NCBI GenBank assembly: GCA_963819075.1
Contig: CAWFUP010000003.1
Coordinates: 372,001-436,000 of the forward strand
Direction of reading: 5' to 3'
Origin: CAVQBJ01 sp963819075
GTDB lineage: Bacteria > Actinomycetota > Thermoleophilia > Solirubrobacterales > Solirubrobacteraceae
DNA length: 64,000 bases
Positions 1-7,997 of the stretch are shown in pieces (positions within the stretch are counted from its first letter, which is position 1; the number at the start of each line of letters is the position of its first letter). Position numbers and translations under genes: made by a program. The notes beneath the pieces were generated by a model. It was not told the origin of the DNA. It did not search any database and was given only the letters and a program-made list of their open reading frames with translations.

Positions 1-399
1 GCGCGCCTCCAGCAGGGCGCCGAGCAGCGCGCGCTCGACGAAGACGACCCGGGCATCTGCGTCCGCGATCACGTATTCGATCTGGTTGGGGGCGTAGGTC
101 GGGTAGATCGAGAACGACGTCGCGCCGATGACCATCACCGCAAGGTCGACGATGTGGAACTCGGGGCGATTGGACAGGAGCAGCGCGACGTTGTCACCAC
201 GCGAGACACCGAGCGCGGCCAGCCCGGCGGCCACGCTGTCGACGCGGTCGCGCAGCTGGGCCCAGGTGATCGAGACCTCGTCGTTTCGGGTGCGGATCGC
301 CACCTCGTCCGGTCGGGCAGCGATGGTCAGCCGGAATGCTTCGGCAATCGTCGAGGCGTGCGCTCCCCGGCGGGGCTCTGTGACGGCGCTGCTCTCCAT
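1..399 (-). CDS. AMP-dependent acyl-CoA synthetase, N-terminal part (runs off window)
   Basis: 133 N-terminal residues of an ANL-superfamily adenylating enzyme; the rest lies beyond base 1. Reading begins at ATG 399, preceded by AAGGAG about 9 nt upstream. The visible part has the family's N-terminal features: 'ITWAQLRDRVDSVAAGLAALG', then 'GDNVALLLSNRPEFHIVDLA' and 'FSIYPTYAPNQIEYVIADAD', as in long-chain fatty-acid CoA ligases (FadD/FAA1 type). The family makes acyl-AMP from a carboxylate and ATP and transfers the acyl group to CoA. The substrate cannot be judged because the AMP-binding P-loop and C-terminal domain are outside the window. It is the last gene seen downstream of rseP, after a 90-nt gap. 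Confidence 0.85.
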   Translation of the reverse strand, partial: MESSAVTEPRRGAHASTIAEAFRLTIAARPDEVAIRTRNDEVSITWAQLRDRVDSVAAGLAALGVSRGDNVALLLSNRPEFHIVDLAVMVIGATSFSIYPTYAPNQIEYVIADADARVVFVERALLGALLEAR

Positions 400-489
400 T
401 TCGGCGGTTCTCCTTGTCGTTCGCCCGCCACATGCGTCTTGCGGCCCGGCAGACGCACACGCTAGCGCCAAAGACACCCCTCGGCGCGC

Positions 490-1584
490 TCAGTGGATGT
501 GGAACCCGCCGTGAGTCAGCGTGTGGATGTCGTTCTGCAGCCCGATGATGAAGACGAACCCGACGAGGGCGATGCCGACGATGCTCGCCTGCTCCATGAT
601 CGAGATCGGGACCGGCCGGCCGCCGCGCAGCTTCTCGGCGACCGCCCAGAAGATGTGACCGCCATCGAGCGGCAGAAACGGGAACAGGTTGATGATGGCC
701 AGCGACAGCGAGATGAGGGCGAGGATGCCAAGGGCCTCCGTGACGCTGAGGCCGAACGCCTGACTGGTGATCGTGTACGCGCCGACGCCGCTGTTGATCT
801 GCTTGCGTGCCTTGGAGCTGACGAACAGCTTGCCGAACGTCGACAGCGTCGTCGTCGTGACGCGCCACATCTCGCTGACGCTTGTTCCCGCCGCCTGCAG
901 CACGTTCTGCGGCGCGAACACCGTCAGCGCCTCGAACTCGACGCCGATGTGCGGGTGCTTGTACGCCGGGTCGTAGCGCGGGTAGACGGGCACGGTGCGT
1001 GTCCGACCGCCGCGCTGCACGACGAGCACCGCCGGCGTCGCCGCCACGCAGCCGGCGACGGGCGGGGTGCGTACGCAGGCGTGCCGGGCGATCACGGCCG
1101 GAAAGTCGGTCGCGTTGCGGTTGCCGTCGACGGACACGACGCGATCGCCGGGCAGCAGCTTGCCGGAGGCGGGCTGGCCCGCGGTGACTGCCGCCACGCT
1201 GTAGGGCGGCGTCTGGCCGCTGGAGACGCCCTCGGACAGGTAGATGCCCCACAGGAGCAGGAAGGCGACGAGCACGTTCATCGCCGGCCCCGCGGCGATC
1301 ACCAGGACGCGCTTCCACACCGGCTGGGCGTAGTAGGAACGCGGAGCGATGTGCTCGGGGAGCTCCTCACGCGCGTTCATGCCGCTGATCTTCACGTAGC
1401 CCCCGAGCGGGATCGGGCCGATCCCGTACTCGGTCTCGCCCCGGCGGACCTTCACGAGCAGCGGACCGAAGAACAGCGAGAAGCGCTCGACGCGCATCCC
1501 GACGGCCTTCGCCGCGGCGAAGTGGCCGAACTCGTGCAGGATGATCAGCGCCGCGAAGCCAGCGAACGCAAGGGCGTAGCTCAT
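490..1584 (-). CDS. rseP: RseP-type site-2 (M50) intramembrane metalloprotease
   Basis: 364 residues, normal for short actinobacterial site-2 proteases. The zinc motif HEFGH is at residues 17-21 in the first membrane helix. A periplasmic PDZ domain follows (roughly 115-230). The C-terminal membrane motif NLFPFLPLDGGH supplies the third metal ligand Asp. This family cleaves membrane-bound anti-sigma factors or signal-peptide remnants inside the bilayer. It ends the dxr-cdsA-uppS-frr-pyrH-tsf-rpsB run; the dxr-cdsA-rseP neighbourhood is widely conserved, which supports the call. Start ATG 1584 puts the HEXXH in the first helix as expected. The protease substrate here is unknown. Confidence 0.95.
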   Translation of the reverse strand: MSYALAFAGFAALIILHEFGHFAAAKAVGMRVERFSLFFGPLLVKVRRGETEYGIGPIPLGGYVKISGMNAREELPEHIAPRSYYAQPVWKRVLVIAAGPAMNVLVAFLLLWGIYLSEGVSSGQTPPYSVAAVTAGQPASGKLLPGDRVVSVDGNRNATDFPAVIARHACVRTPPVAGCVAATPAVLVVQRGGRTRTVPVYPRYDPAYKHPHIGVEFEALTVFAPQNVLQAAGTSVSEMWRVTTTTLSTFGKLFVSSKARKQINSGVGAYTITSQAFGLSVTEALGILALISLSLAIINLFPFLPLDGGHIFWAVAEKLRGGRPVPISIMEQASIVGIALVGFVFIIGLQNDIHTLTHGGFHIH

Positions 1585-1645
1585 CGCACCCAGTGTGGCA
1601 GGCCGACTGAGCGCAGCCTAAACACGCCCGTTCAGGGCGCAGGAT

Positions 1646-2800
1646 TCAGGGCGTGCGCGCGGCCACGAGCTCGCCGGCCGTCTCGCGCGCCGCGCGGTCG
1701 GCCTCGTAGAGCGACTCGAACGCCCGCACGGGAGCGCTGTCCAGCCGCTCGAGGGTCTCGGCGATCACGGCATCGATGCCGGTGAACGAGAGCGCTCCAC
1801 GTAGGAACGCGTGCACGGCGATCTCGTTGGCGGCATTGAGGACGCACGGGGACGTGCCTCCGGCCGCCGCGGCCTCGCGCGCGAGCCGCAGGCACGGGAA
1901 CGCGTGCTCGTCAACCGGCTCAAACGTAAGCGCACCGAGCTCGGCGAGATCGAGCGCGGGCACCGGCACCTCGGCCCGTTCGGGATAGTGCAGCGCGTAG
2001 GAGATCGGCACCCGCATGTCCGGATAGCCGAGGTGGGCCAGCGACGCGCCGTCGCACAGCTGCACGAGGCTGTGCACGATCGACTGAGGGTGCACGACGA
2101 TTTCGATCTGCCGGTAGGGCACGCCGAACAGGTGATGCGCCTCGATGAGCTCCAGACCCTTGTTCATGAGCGTGGCCGAGTCGATCGTGATCTTGCCCCC
2201 CATCTGCCACGTCGGGTGGGCGAGAGCCTCCTCGACGGTCACACCTTCGAGCTGTTCGCGCGTGCGCCCGCGAAAGGGGCCCCCCGATGCGGTCAGGACG
2301 AGGCGATCCACCGTCCCCGCGCGCTCGCCCGCGATCAGCTGGTGCAGGGCGGAGTGCTCGGAGTCGACCGGCAGGATCTGGGCGCCGGTCGCCTCGGCCA
2401 GAGCCACGACGAGCTCGCCGCCGACGACGAGCGACTCCTTGTTGGCCAGGGCGAGGTCGATTCCCTCGCCGAGCGCGGCCACGGTCGGCCCGAGCCCCGC
2501 CGAGCCGACGAGCGCGTTCAGGACGAGGTCGGCGCCGGACTCGACGACGAGCCGCACGAGGCCCTCGGGACCGGCGAGCACCTCCCCGTCGGTCCACGCC
2601 TCGGCGGCCCGTGCCGCCGCGTCCGGGTCAGCGAGCGCGATGCGCCCGACGCGGTGCTCGCGTGCCTGCGCCACGAGCGCCTCCCACGAGCTCTCGGCCG
2701 ACAGCCCGACGAGCTCGAGCTCGTCGGAGCGCTGCAGGATGTCCAGCGCCTGGGTACCGATCGAGCCGGTCGAGCCGAGGAGAAGCAGGCGACGGGACAC
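1646..2800 (-). CDS. dxr: 1-deoxy-D-xylulose 5-phosphate reductoisomerase
   Basis: 384 residues starting at GTG 2800. DXP reductoisomerase makes methylerythritol phosphate, the first committed step of the non-mevalonate isoprenoid pathway, with NADPH and a divalent metal. The N-terminus has the nucleotide-binding motif LLGSTGSIGTQALDIL. Further on are ALANKESLVVGG, the metal-binding VDSEHSAL segment and TASGGPF, all family signatures. The same frame stays open upstream into cdsA, but homology starts exactly at the GTG, so the longer reading was rejected. It lies 19 nt after cdsA. UppS, which uses the pathway's end products, is two genes upstream. Confidence 0.96.
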   Translation of the reverse strand: MSRRLLLLGSTGSIGTQALDILQRSDELELVGLSAESSWEALVAQAREHRVGRIALADPDAAARAAEAWTDGEVLAGPEGLVRLVVESGADLVLNALVGSAGLGPTVAALGEGIDLALANKESLVVGGELVVALAEATGAQILPVDSEHSALHQLIAGERAGTVDRLVLTASGGPFRGRTREQLEGVTVEEALAHPTWQMGGKITIDSATLMNKGLELIEAHHLFGVPYRQIEIVVHPQSIVHSLVQLCDGASLAHLGYPDMRVPISYALHYPERAEVPVPALDLAELGALTFEPVDEHAFPCLRLAREAAAAGGTSPCVLNAANEIAVHAFLRGALSFTGIDAVIAETLERLDSAPVRAFESLYEADRAARETAGELVAARTP

Positions 2801-2819
2801 GCGTGGAGGGTAGCGGCGC

Positions 2820-3683
2820 TCAGGCCCAGGCGGACCAGATGTAGTACCCGACGACCGCGGTGAACAGGACCGCGTCGAGGCGGTCGAGCGCGCCGCCGTG
2901 CGCCCCGAACACGCGACCGGTGTCCTTCGTCCCGGCCTCGCGCTTGATGAACGACTCGAACAGATCGCCCACCGGCCCCGCGATCGCCACGCCGAGGCCG
3001 AGCAGCAGCGCGTGCGTGCCCCCGAACCAGTCCTGGTAGCGGCTCGCCAGCCACACCCCGATGACCGCCGTGAGCATGCCGATGAGCAGCCCCTCGACGG
3101 TCTTATTCGGGGAGATCCGCGGCGCGAGCGGGCGCGTCCCGAACAGGCGACCACCGAAGTACGCGCCGGTGTCGCCGAGGAACGTGCCCACCAGCACGTC
3201 CACGACGACGCCGCCTCCGTGCGGCAGGCGCCGCAGGAGCACGGCCTGGGCGAGCGCGAAGCCGATCCAGTAGAGGCCAAGGATGGTGATCGACATGCCG
3301 CCAACGCTCGGGTGACGCTGGGCGAGCGTCAGGAAGAAGAGCACCGGGACGAAGGCCATCGCCGCCAGCAGGATCTGGTACTGACCGCCGTACTCGGCGG
3401 CGATCACCAGCCCGGCGAGCCCGAGGAAGCCGGCCAGGCGGATCGGATGTGCGCGCTCGTACATCTCGAACAGCTCGTGCATGCACAGGCCGCCGAGCAC
3501 GATCAGCCCGACGGCGAAGACGAGCCCGCCGGCGACGACGAGGAAGATCGCCAACGCGATCGCCGGGACGGCGACCGCCACGCGGGCCCACAGATCGCTG
3601 CGCGGCGAGGTCTCCGGCCCGGGTCCACCCTCCACGGTGGAGGCTCGCGCCGAGCGCGAGCCGGAACGCGGACGCGTCGCCAT
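2820..3683 (-). CDS. cdsA: Phosphatidate cytidylyltransferase (CDP-diglyceride synthase)
   Basis: 287-residue polytopic membrane protein that makes CDP-diacylglycerol from phosphatidate and CTP for phospholipid synthesis. The C-terminal half carries the CdsA signature, here read as SFIKREAGTKDTG followed by HGGALDRLD. GDTGAYFGGRLFG and ISPNKTVEG come just before. Several hydrophobic helices start near residue 35. ATG 3683 was chosen because the upstream in-frame extension overlaps uppS and has no homology. An Arg/Ser-rich cytoplasmic N-terminus of about 30 residues precedes the first helix. It begins 8 nt after the uppS stop, so the two are probably translated together. Confidence 0.95.
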   Translation of the reverse strand: MATRPRSGSRSARASTVEGGPGPETSPRSDLWARVAVAVPAIALAIFLVVAGGLVFAVGLIVLGGLCMHELFEMYERAHPIRLAGFLGLAGLVIAAEYGGQYQILLAAMAFVPVLFFLTLAQRHPSVGGMSITILGLYWIGFALAQAVLLRRLPHGGGVVVDVLVGTFLGDTGAYFGGRLFGTRPLAPRISPNKTVEGLLIGMLTAVIGVWLASRYQDWFGGTHALLLGLGVAIAGPVGDLFESFIKREAGTKDTGRVFGAHGGALDRLDAVLFTAVVGYYIWSAWA

Positions 3684-3691
3684 CACGAGCC

Positions 3692-4399
3692 TCAGCGCCC
3701 GCCGAAGCGTCGCTTGCGTTCGCTGAACTCGCCGAGGCACGCCTCCAGGTCGGCCCGCGCGAAGTCCGGCCAGAGCTCCTCGCGGAATATGAGCTCCGCG
3801 TAGGCGCCCTGCCAGAGCAGGAAGTTCGACAGCCTGCGCTCGCCACTGGTGCGGATGATGAGCTCGGGATCGTGCAGATCGGGCGCGTACAGGGCGGCGC
3901 GGAACTCCTCCTCGGTCGTCCCCGCGAACGCGCGCGCCGCGTCGACGATCTCGGCTCGCCCGCCGTAGTTGAAGGCGACGCACAGGGTGATGCGGTCGTT
4001 GGCCCGCGTCAGGGCCTCGGCCCACCGCATCTGCTCGACGAGGGCCTCGTCGATGCCCGCACGCCGACCGATGAAGCGCATTCGCACGCCCTCCTCGTGC
4101 AGTTCGGGGGTCTCGGCGGCGATGCGCTCGGAGTGCATGCGGATGAGCGCCTCGACCTCCTCCGGAGGGCGCGACCAGTTCTCGGTCGAGAACGAGTACA
4201 CGGTCAGCTCGTGCACGCCGAGATCGACGGCGTCGCGCAGACGTGCCTTGACCGTGTCGGCGCCGGCGCGGTGGCCCTCCTCGACGGGCAGGCCGCGCGC
4301 CTGAGCCCAGCGGCCGTTCCCGTCGGTGATGATCGCCACGAAGCGTGCGGTCCGGGGGCGCGCACCCGCGGGAGGCGGCGGAGGCCCGGTGCCCGACAT
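3692..4399 (-). CDS. uppS: Undecaprenyl (polyprenyl) diphosphate synthase
   Basis: 235 residues; cis-prenyltransferase that extends farnesyl diphosphate to the C50/C55 lipid carrier used in wall synthesis. The catalytic segment is VAIITDGNGRWA, with the essential Asp at residue 26; the usual Met before it is Thr here. YSFSTENWSRP and the C-terminal RTSGERRLSNFLLWQ and ELWPDF motifs are present. A Pro-rich N-terminus precedes the fold. Its ATG shares one base with the frr stop codon (TGATG), so translation is probably coupled. Trans versus cis product length cannot be read from sequence. Confidence 0.95.
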   Translation of the reverse strand: MSGTGPPPPPAGARPRTARFVAIITDGNGRWAQARGLPVEEGHRAGADTVKARLRDAVDLGVHELTVYSFSTENWSRPPEEVEALIRMHSERIAAETPELHEEGVRMRFIGRRAGIDEALVEQMRWAEALTRANDRITLCVAFNYGGRAEIVDAARAFAGTTEEEFRAALYAPDLHDPELIIRTSGERRLSNFLLWQGAYAELIFREELWPDFARADLEACLGEFSERKRRFGGR

Positions 4400-4968
4400 C
4401 AGACCTCGAGGATCTCTTCTTCCTTGATCTTGAGGAGGTGATCGAGGTCGGCGATTCGGGCGTCGGTCAGCTTCTGCAGCTCCACCTCCGCGCGATGCTC
4501 GTCGTCCGAGCTCGCCTCGCCCTCGGACTTCATCTCGCGCAGGTCGTGCATGACGTCACGCCGGACGTTACGGATCGCCACGCGACCCTCCTCGGCGAGA
4601 TGGCGGACGACCTTGACGAGCTCCTTGCGACGCTCCTCGGTCAGCTCGGGGACGACGAGCCGGACGACGTTACCGTCGTTGGATGGGTTCAGGCCGACGT
4701 CGGACTCGTTGATCGCCTTCTCGATCGCCTTGATCGAGGACTTGTCGTACGGCTGGACGGTGAGCAGTCGCGCCTCGGGGGCCGAGATCGTGGCGAGCTG
4801 CTTGAGCGGGGTGGCGGCGCCGTAGTAGTCGACGGCGATGCGGTCCAGCAGAGCCGGGCTGGCACGCCCGGTGCGCACCGTCGCGAACTCGTGCTGCGCG
4901 GATTCCAGCGATTTGCCCATCCGTTCGCGAGCATCCGCGAGCAGCGCATCGATCATCTCGGTTGCCAC
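4399..4968 (-). CDS. frr: Ribosome recycling factor
   Basis: 189 residues, standard family length. RRF and EF-G split post-termination ribosomes. Typical stretches are FATVRTGRASPALLDRI near the N-terminus and NPSNDGNVVRLVVPELTEERR in the middle, followed by the long helical C-terminus rich in charged residues (KEEEILEV at the end). It sits between pyrH and uppS in a classic rpsB-tsf-pyrH-frr order. The stop overlaps the uppS start by one base. Confidence 0.97.
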   Translation of the reverse strand: MATEMIDALLADARERMGKSLESAQHEFATVRTGRASPALLDRIAVDYYGAATPLKQLATISAPEARLLTVQPYDKSSIKAIEKAINESDVGLNPSNDGNVVRLVVPELTEERRKELVKVVRHLAEEGRVAIRNVRRDVMHDLREMKSEGEASSDDEHRAEVELQKLTDARIADLDHLLKIKEEEILEV

Positions 4969-4983
4969 GTCGGCGCTCCTCTC

Positions 4984-5703
4984 TCAGGTCCGGACCAGCG
5001 TGCCTACGCGTTCACCGGAGATTATCCGCGTGATGTTCGAGGCGTCGTCCATGTTGAACACGTTCAGCGGCATCCCGTTCTCCATGCACAGCGCGAGCGC
5101 CGTGGAGTCCATCACGCGCAGCCGTCGCTCGAGCGCCTCCATGTGCGTGATCTCGGGGATGAACTCGGCATCTGGGTCCACCGCCGGATCGGCCGAGTAG
5201 ACGCCTTCGACCCCGTTCTTGGCCATCAGGATGATCTCGGCGTGCATCTCCACGGCGCGCAGCGCGGCGGCCGTGTCCGATGTGAAGAACGGGTTGCCCG
5301 TCCCGGCGGCGAAGATGACGACGCGGCCCTTCTCGAGGTGGCGCATCGCGCGGCGGCGAATGTATGGCTCGGCCACCTCGGAGATCGCGATCGCCGACTG
5401 CACGCGGGTGTCCACGTCCTGCTTCTCGAGCGCGTCCTGGAGCTGGAGCGCGTTGAGCACGATCGCCAGCATGCCCATGTAGTCCGCCGTCGCGCGGTCC
5501 ATGCCCGCGGCGGCCCCGGCAATGCCCCGGTAGATGTTGCCCGCGCCGAGCACGATCGCCACCTCGACGCCGCGCTCGCGGACGACGCGGATCTGCGCGG
5601 CGACCGCGCTCAGACGAGCGGGATCGGTGCCGTAGTCGAGCGAGCCCATCAGAGCCTCGCCCGACAGCTTCAGCAGGATGCGCCTGAACGCCGGATCGCT
5701 CAC
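4984..5703 (-). CDS. pyrH: Uridylate kinase
   Basis: 239 residues; amino-acid-kinase-fold UMP kinase forming UDP for pyrimidine nucleotide supply. The N-terminal LLKLSGEALMG and VLGAGNIYRG segments bind phosphates, GMDRATADYMGMLAIVLNALQLQDALE is the family's central helix region, and AGTGNPFFTSDTAAALRA is the acceptor-site loop. It lies 15 nt upstream of frr and 55 nt downstream of tsf, in the usual order. Bacterial PyrH is normally activated by GTP and inhibited by UTP; this is family knowledge and is not visible here. Confidence 0.97.
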   Translation of the reverse strand: MSDPAFRRILLKLSGEALMGSLDYGTDPARLSAVAAQIRVVRERGVEVAIVLGAGNIYRGIAGAAAGMDRATADYMGMLAIVLNALQLQDALEKQDVDTRVQSAIAISEVAEPYIRRRAMRHLEKGRVVIFAAGTGNPFFTSDTAAALRAVEMHAEIILMAKNGVEGVYSADPAVDPDAEFIPEITHMEALERRLRVMDSTALALCMENGMPLNVFNMDDASNITRIISGERVGTLVRT

Positions 5704-5758
5704 GGCGGCGAGAGACTACTCACCGCGGTGGGCGAGTCGCTTCGGTGCGCCATCGGCT

Positions 5759-6364
5759 CTACTGCCCGACCTCGAAGCGAACGAAGCGGCGCAGGACGAG
5801 GTTTTCACCCATGACGCCGGCGACGTCGTCGAGCAACTGCTTGATCGTCTTGCCGTCGTGCTTGTCGCTGTTGACGTGGGGCTGGTCGAGCAGCACGACG
5901 GTCTCGTACCACTTGTTCAGCTTGCCCTCGGCGATCTTCGCGCGGACGTTCTCGGGCTTGTCCGCCGACTCCTGCTCGTAGATGTTGAGCTCGGCCGCCA
6001 CCTCGACCTCGGGGACGTCCGCGCGCGAGACGTACTTCGGTGCGGCGGCCGCGATGTGCAGCGCGACGTCGCGTGCGAAGTCGACGAACTGCTCGTTGCG
6101 GGCGACGAAGTCGGTCTCGCAGTCCACCTCCACGAGCACCCCCACCTTGGAGTTGCTGTGGATGTAGGTCTGCACGGTCCCTTCCGTGGCCACACGATCG
6201 CCACGATCCTCGACGCGCTTGCCCAGCTTCACGCGGAGCAGCTCGGCTGCCTTGTCGGAGTCGCCCCCGGTCTCGGTGAGGGCCTTCTTGCAATCCATCA
6301 TCCCGGCGCCCGTGCGGTCGCGCAGGGCCTTGACGTCCTTGGCGCTGATCTCGACGGTACTCAT
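5759..6364 (-). CDS. tsf: Translation elongation factor Ts
   Basis: 201 residues, the short EF-Ts form with one core repeat, common outside Proteobacteria. EF-Ts exchanges GDP for GTP on EF-Tu. The N-terminal UBA-like region has the signature LRDRTGAGMMDCKKAL; CETDFVARNEQFVDFARDVALHIAA follows in the core. The start ATG overlaps the rpsB stop by 4 nt (ATGA, 6361-6364), so the two are translationally coupled. Confidence 0.97.
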   Translation of the reverse strand: MSTVEISAKDVKALRDRTGAGMMDCKKALTETGGDSDKAAELLRVKLGKRVEDRGDRVATEGTVQTYIHSNSKVGVLVEVDCETDFVARNEQFVDFARDVALHIAAAAPKYVSRADVPEVEVAAELNIYEQESADKPENVRAKIAEGKLNKWYETVVLLDQPHVNSDKHDGKTIKQLLDDVAGVMGENLVLRRFVRFEVGQ

Positions 6365-7791
6365 GACTTCGCTTCCTCCGTTGTGGCGGTCGCCGCCTCC
6401 GCGGCCGTGTCGGCATCTTCGTTGCTCGGTGATCCGTCGCCGTCCTCGACCTCGGCGACTGCCGCCGGCGGGGCCTCGGTCGCCGCAGGCTCGTCGGCCA
6501 CAGGCGCCTCAGGCGCCGCGGCGGTCTCCTCGGGCGCCGGCTCGGCCACGGTCGGCGACTCCGCGGCCGCGTCGGCTGCTGGCAGGTCGGGCACAGCCTC
6601 GCTCGCCGGCGCGGCGGCCGGCGCGTCGGGTACCGGTTGCTCGCCGGCGGACGCCGCCACCGGCTCGCTCGGCGCGGCCTCGGGCGACGGCGCGGCCTCG
6701 GGTGCCGGGGCCGGTGCCTCGGCGGCGGCCGCGGCCTCGGACGTCGGCGCGGCCTCCGGGGCCGGGGCCGGTGCCGCAGCCTCGGCCGGCGGCGCGGCCT
6801 CGGGCGTCGGCGCAGCCTCGGGTGCCGGGGCCGGTGCCGCAGCCTCGGCCGGCGGCGCGGCCTCGGGCGACGGCGCGGCCGGTGCCGGGGCCGGTGCCGG
6901 TGCCTCGGGGGCGGCCGCGGCGGCCTCGGCCGCAGCGGCGGCGGCTGCCGCCTGTGCCGCGGCCGCCTCGCGCTCGGTGGCCTCGCGTCGCGCCTGCTCC
7001 TCGGCCTCGCGTCGCGCCTGCTCCTCGGCCTCGCGTCGCGCGCGCTCCTCGGCCTCGCGGCGCGCCTTCTCCTCGGCCTCCTTGCGGGCCCGCTCCTCCT
7101 CGGCTCGGAAGACGGTGTGGCCCTCGGCCACGACGTCGCCGATGGCCTTCGTGATGAGCGCGCATGAGCGGATCGCGTCGTCGTTGCCCGGGATGACGTA
7201 GTCGATGCCGTCGGGGTCGCAGTTCGTATCGACGAGGCCGATGATCGGGATGCGCAGGCGCTGCGCCTCGCGCACGGCGATGACCTCGGTCTTCAGGTCG
7301 ATGACGAACATCGCGTCGGGGACGCGCTGCATGTTCTTGACGCCGCCGAGATTCGCTCGGAGTTTCGCGAGATCGGCCTCCGCGGCCATCCGCTCACGGG
7401 TCGGCAGCAGCGCGAGCTGGCCCTCGCCCTCGTAGCGCTCGAGGTCGTGCAGCCGGCGGATGCGCTGGCTGATCGTCTGGAAGTTCGTGAGCAGGCCGCC
7501 GAGCCAACGGTGGTTGACATAGGGCATGCCGGCCGCCGTCGCAACCTCGGCGATCGTGTCCCGGGCCTGCTTCTTGGTCCCGACGAACAGCACGGTCCCG
7601 CCCCGGTGCGCGAGCTGTGCGGAGAAGTCCTGCGCGGCGTCGAGCAGCGCCGACGTCTTGAGCAGATCAATGATGTAGATGCCATCCCGCTCGCCAAATA
7701 TGAAGCGGCGCATCTTCGGATTCCAGCGGCGTGTCTGGTGGCCGAAATGGACGCCGGCCTCCAGCAGCTCGCGTATGCCTACCTGAGCCAC
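6361..7791 (-). CDS. rpsB: 30S ribosomal protein S2 with very long C-terminal tail
   Basis: 476 residues, about twice the usual S2 length. Residues 1 to about 235 are an ordinary S2: VGIRELLEAGVHFGHQTRRWNPKM, FVGTKKQARDTI, RWLGGLLTNFQT and the DTNCDPDGIDYVIPGNDDAIRS end. After that comes a charged coiled-coil-like stretch of about five 8-residue units (ARREAEEQ type), then nearly 190 residues of Ala/Pro/Glu repeats (PEAAPPAEAAAPAP type) ending acidic. The repeats are also DNA repeats: 24-nt units near 6976-7100 and longer imperfect units near 6640-6900. The start is GTG 7791, with GGGAG upstream. The tail is presumably disordered and solvent-exposed on the 30S; its role is unknown. Confidence 0.95.
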   Translation of the reverse strand: MAQVGIRELLEAGVHFGHQTRRWNPKMRRFIFGERDGIYIIDLLKTSALLDAAQDFSAQLAHRGGTVLFVGTKKQARDTIAEVATAAGMPYVNHRWLGGLLTNFQTISQRIRRLHDLERYEGEGQLALLPTRERMAAEADLAKLRANLGGVKNMQRVPDAMFVIDLKTEVIAVREAQRLRIPIIGLVDTNCDPDGIDYVIPGNDDAIRSCALITKAIGDVVAEGHTVFRAEEERARKEAEEKARREAEERARREAEEQARREAEEQARREATEREAAAAQAAAAAAAAEAAAAAPEAPAPAPAPAAPSPEAAPPAEAAAPAPAPEAAPTPEAAPPAEAAAPAPAPEAAPTSEAAAAAEAPAPAPEAAPSPEAAPSEPVAASAGEQPVPDAPAAAPASEAVPDLPAADAAAESPTVAEPAPEETAAAPEAPVADEPAATEAPPAAVAEVEDGDGSPSNEDADTAAEAATATTEEAKS

Positions 7792-7997
7792 GGTTGCTCC
7801 CTTTTTTCAGTCGTCGGTGATGCGGTCACGTGCGGCGGTGGGGACCCGATCAGCGCCTTGGCCGTCGGGCAGGGCCCCGATCCGTTGACCCGCACGGGTC
7901 GTTGGGAAGGTGTCAACGGACAAGGATAGCCGCGGCGACCGTCCAGCCGCGGGCTCGGGAGCGGCCCATCGGCGCGGTCGGCGGATCGCGCGCGCGC
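7792..7997 (-). promoter_or_regulatory. rpsB-tsf operon upstream region with inverted repeats
   Basis: 206-nt gene-free region upstream of rpsB. It holds two perfect inverted repeats. A 14-bp palindrome GACCCG-CA-CGGGTC lies at 7887-7900. A 9-bp pair, TCCGTTGAC at 7881-7889 and GTCAACGGA at 7912-7920, encloses it. Read on the minus strand, 7911-7916 is TTGACA, a perfect -35 hexamer, but I see no convincing -10 at 16-18 nt. The repeats could be an operator or form an mRNA leader structure (S2 autoregulates its operon in E. coli). Which of these applies is undecided. Confidence 0.45.
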
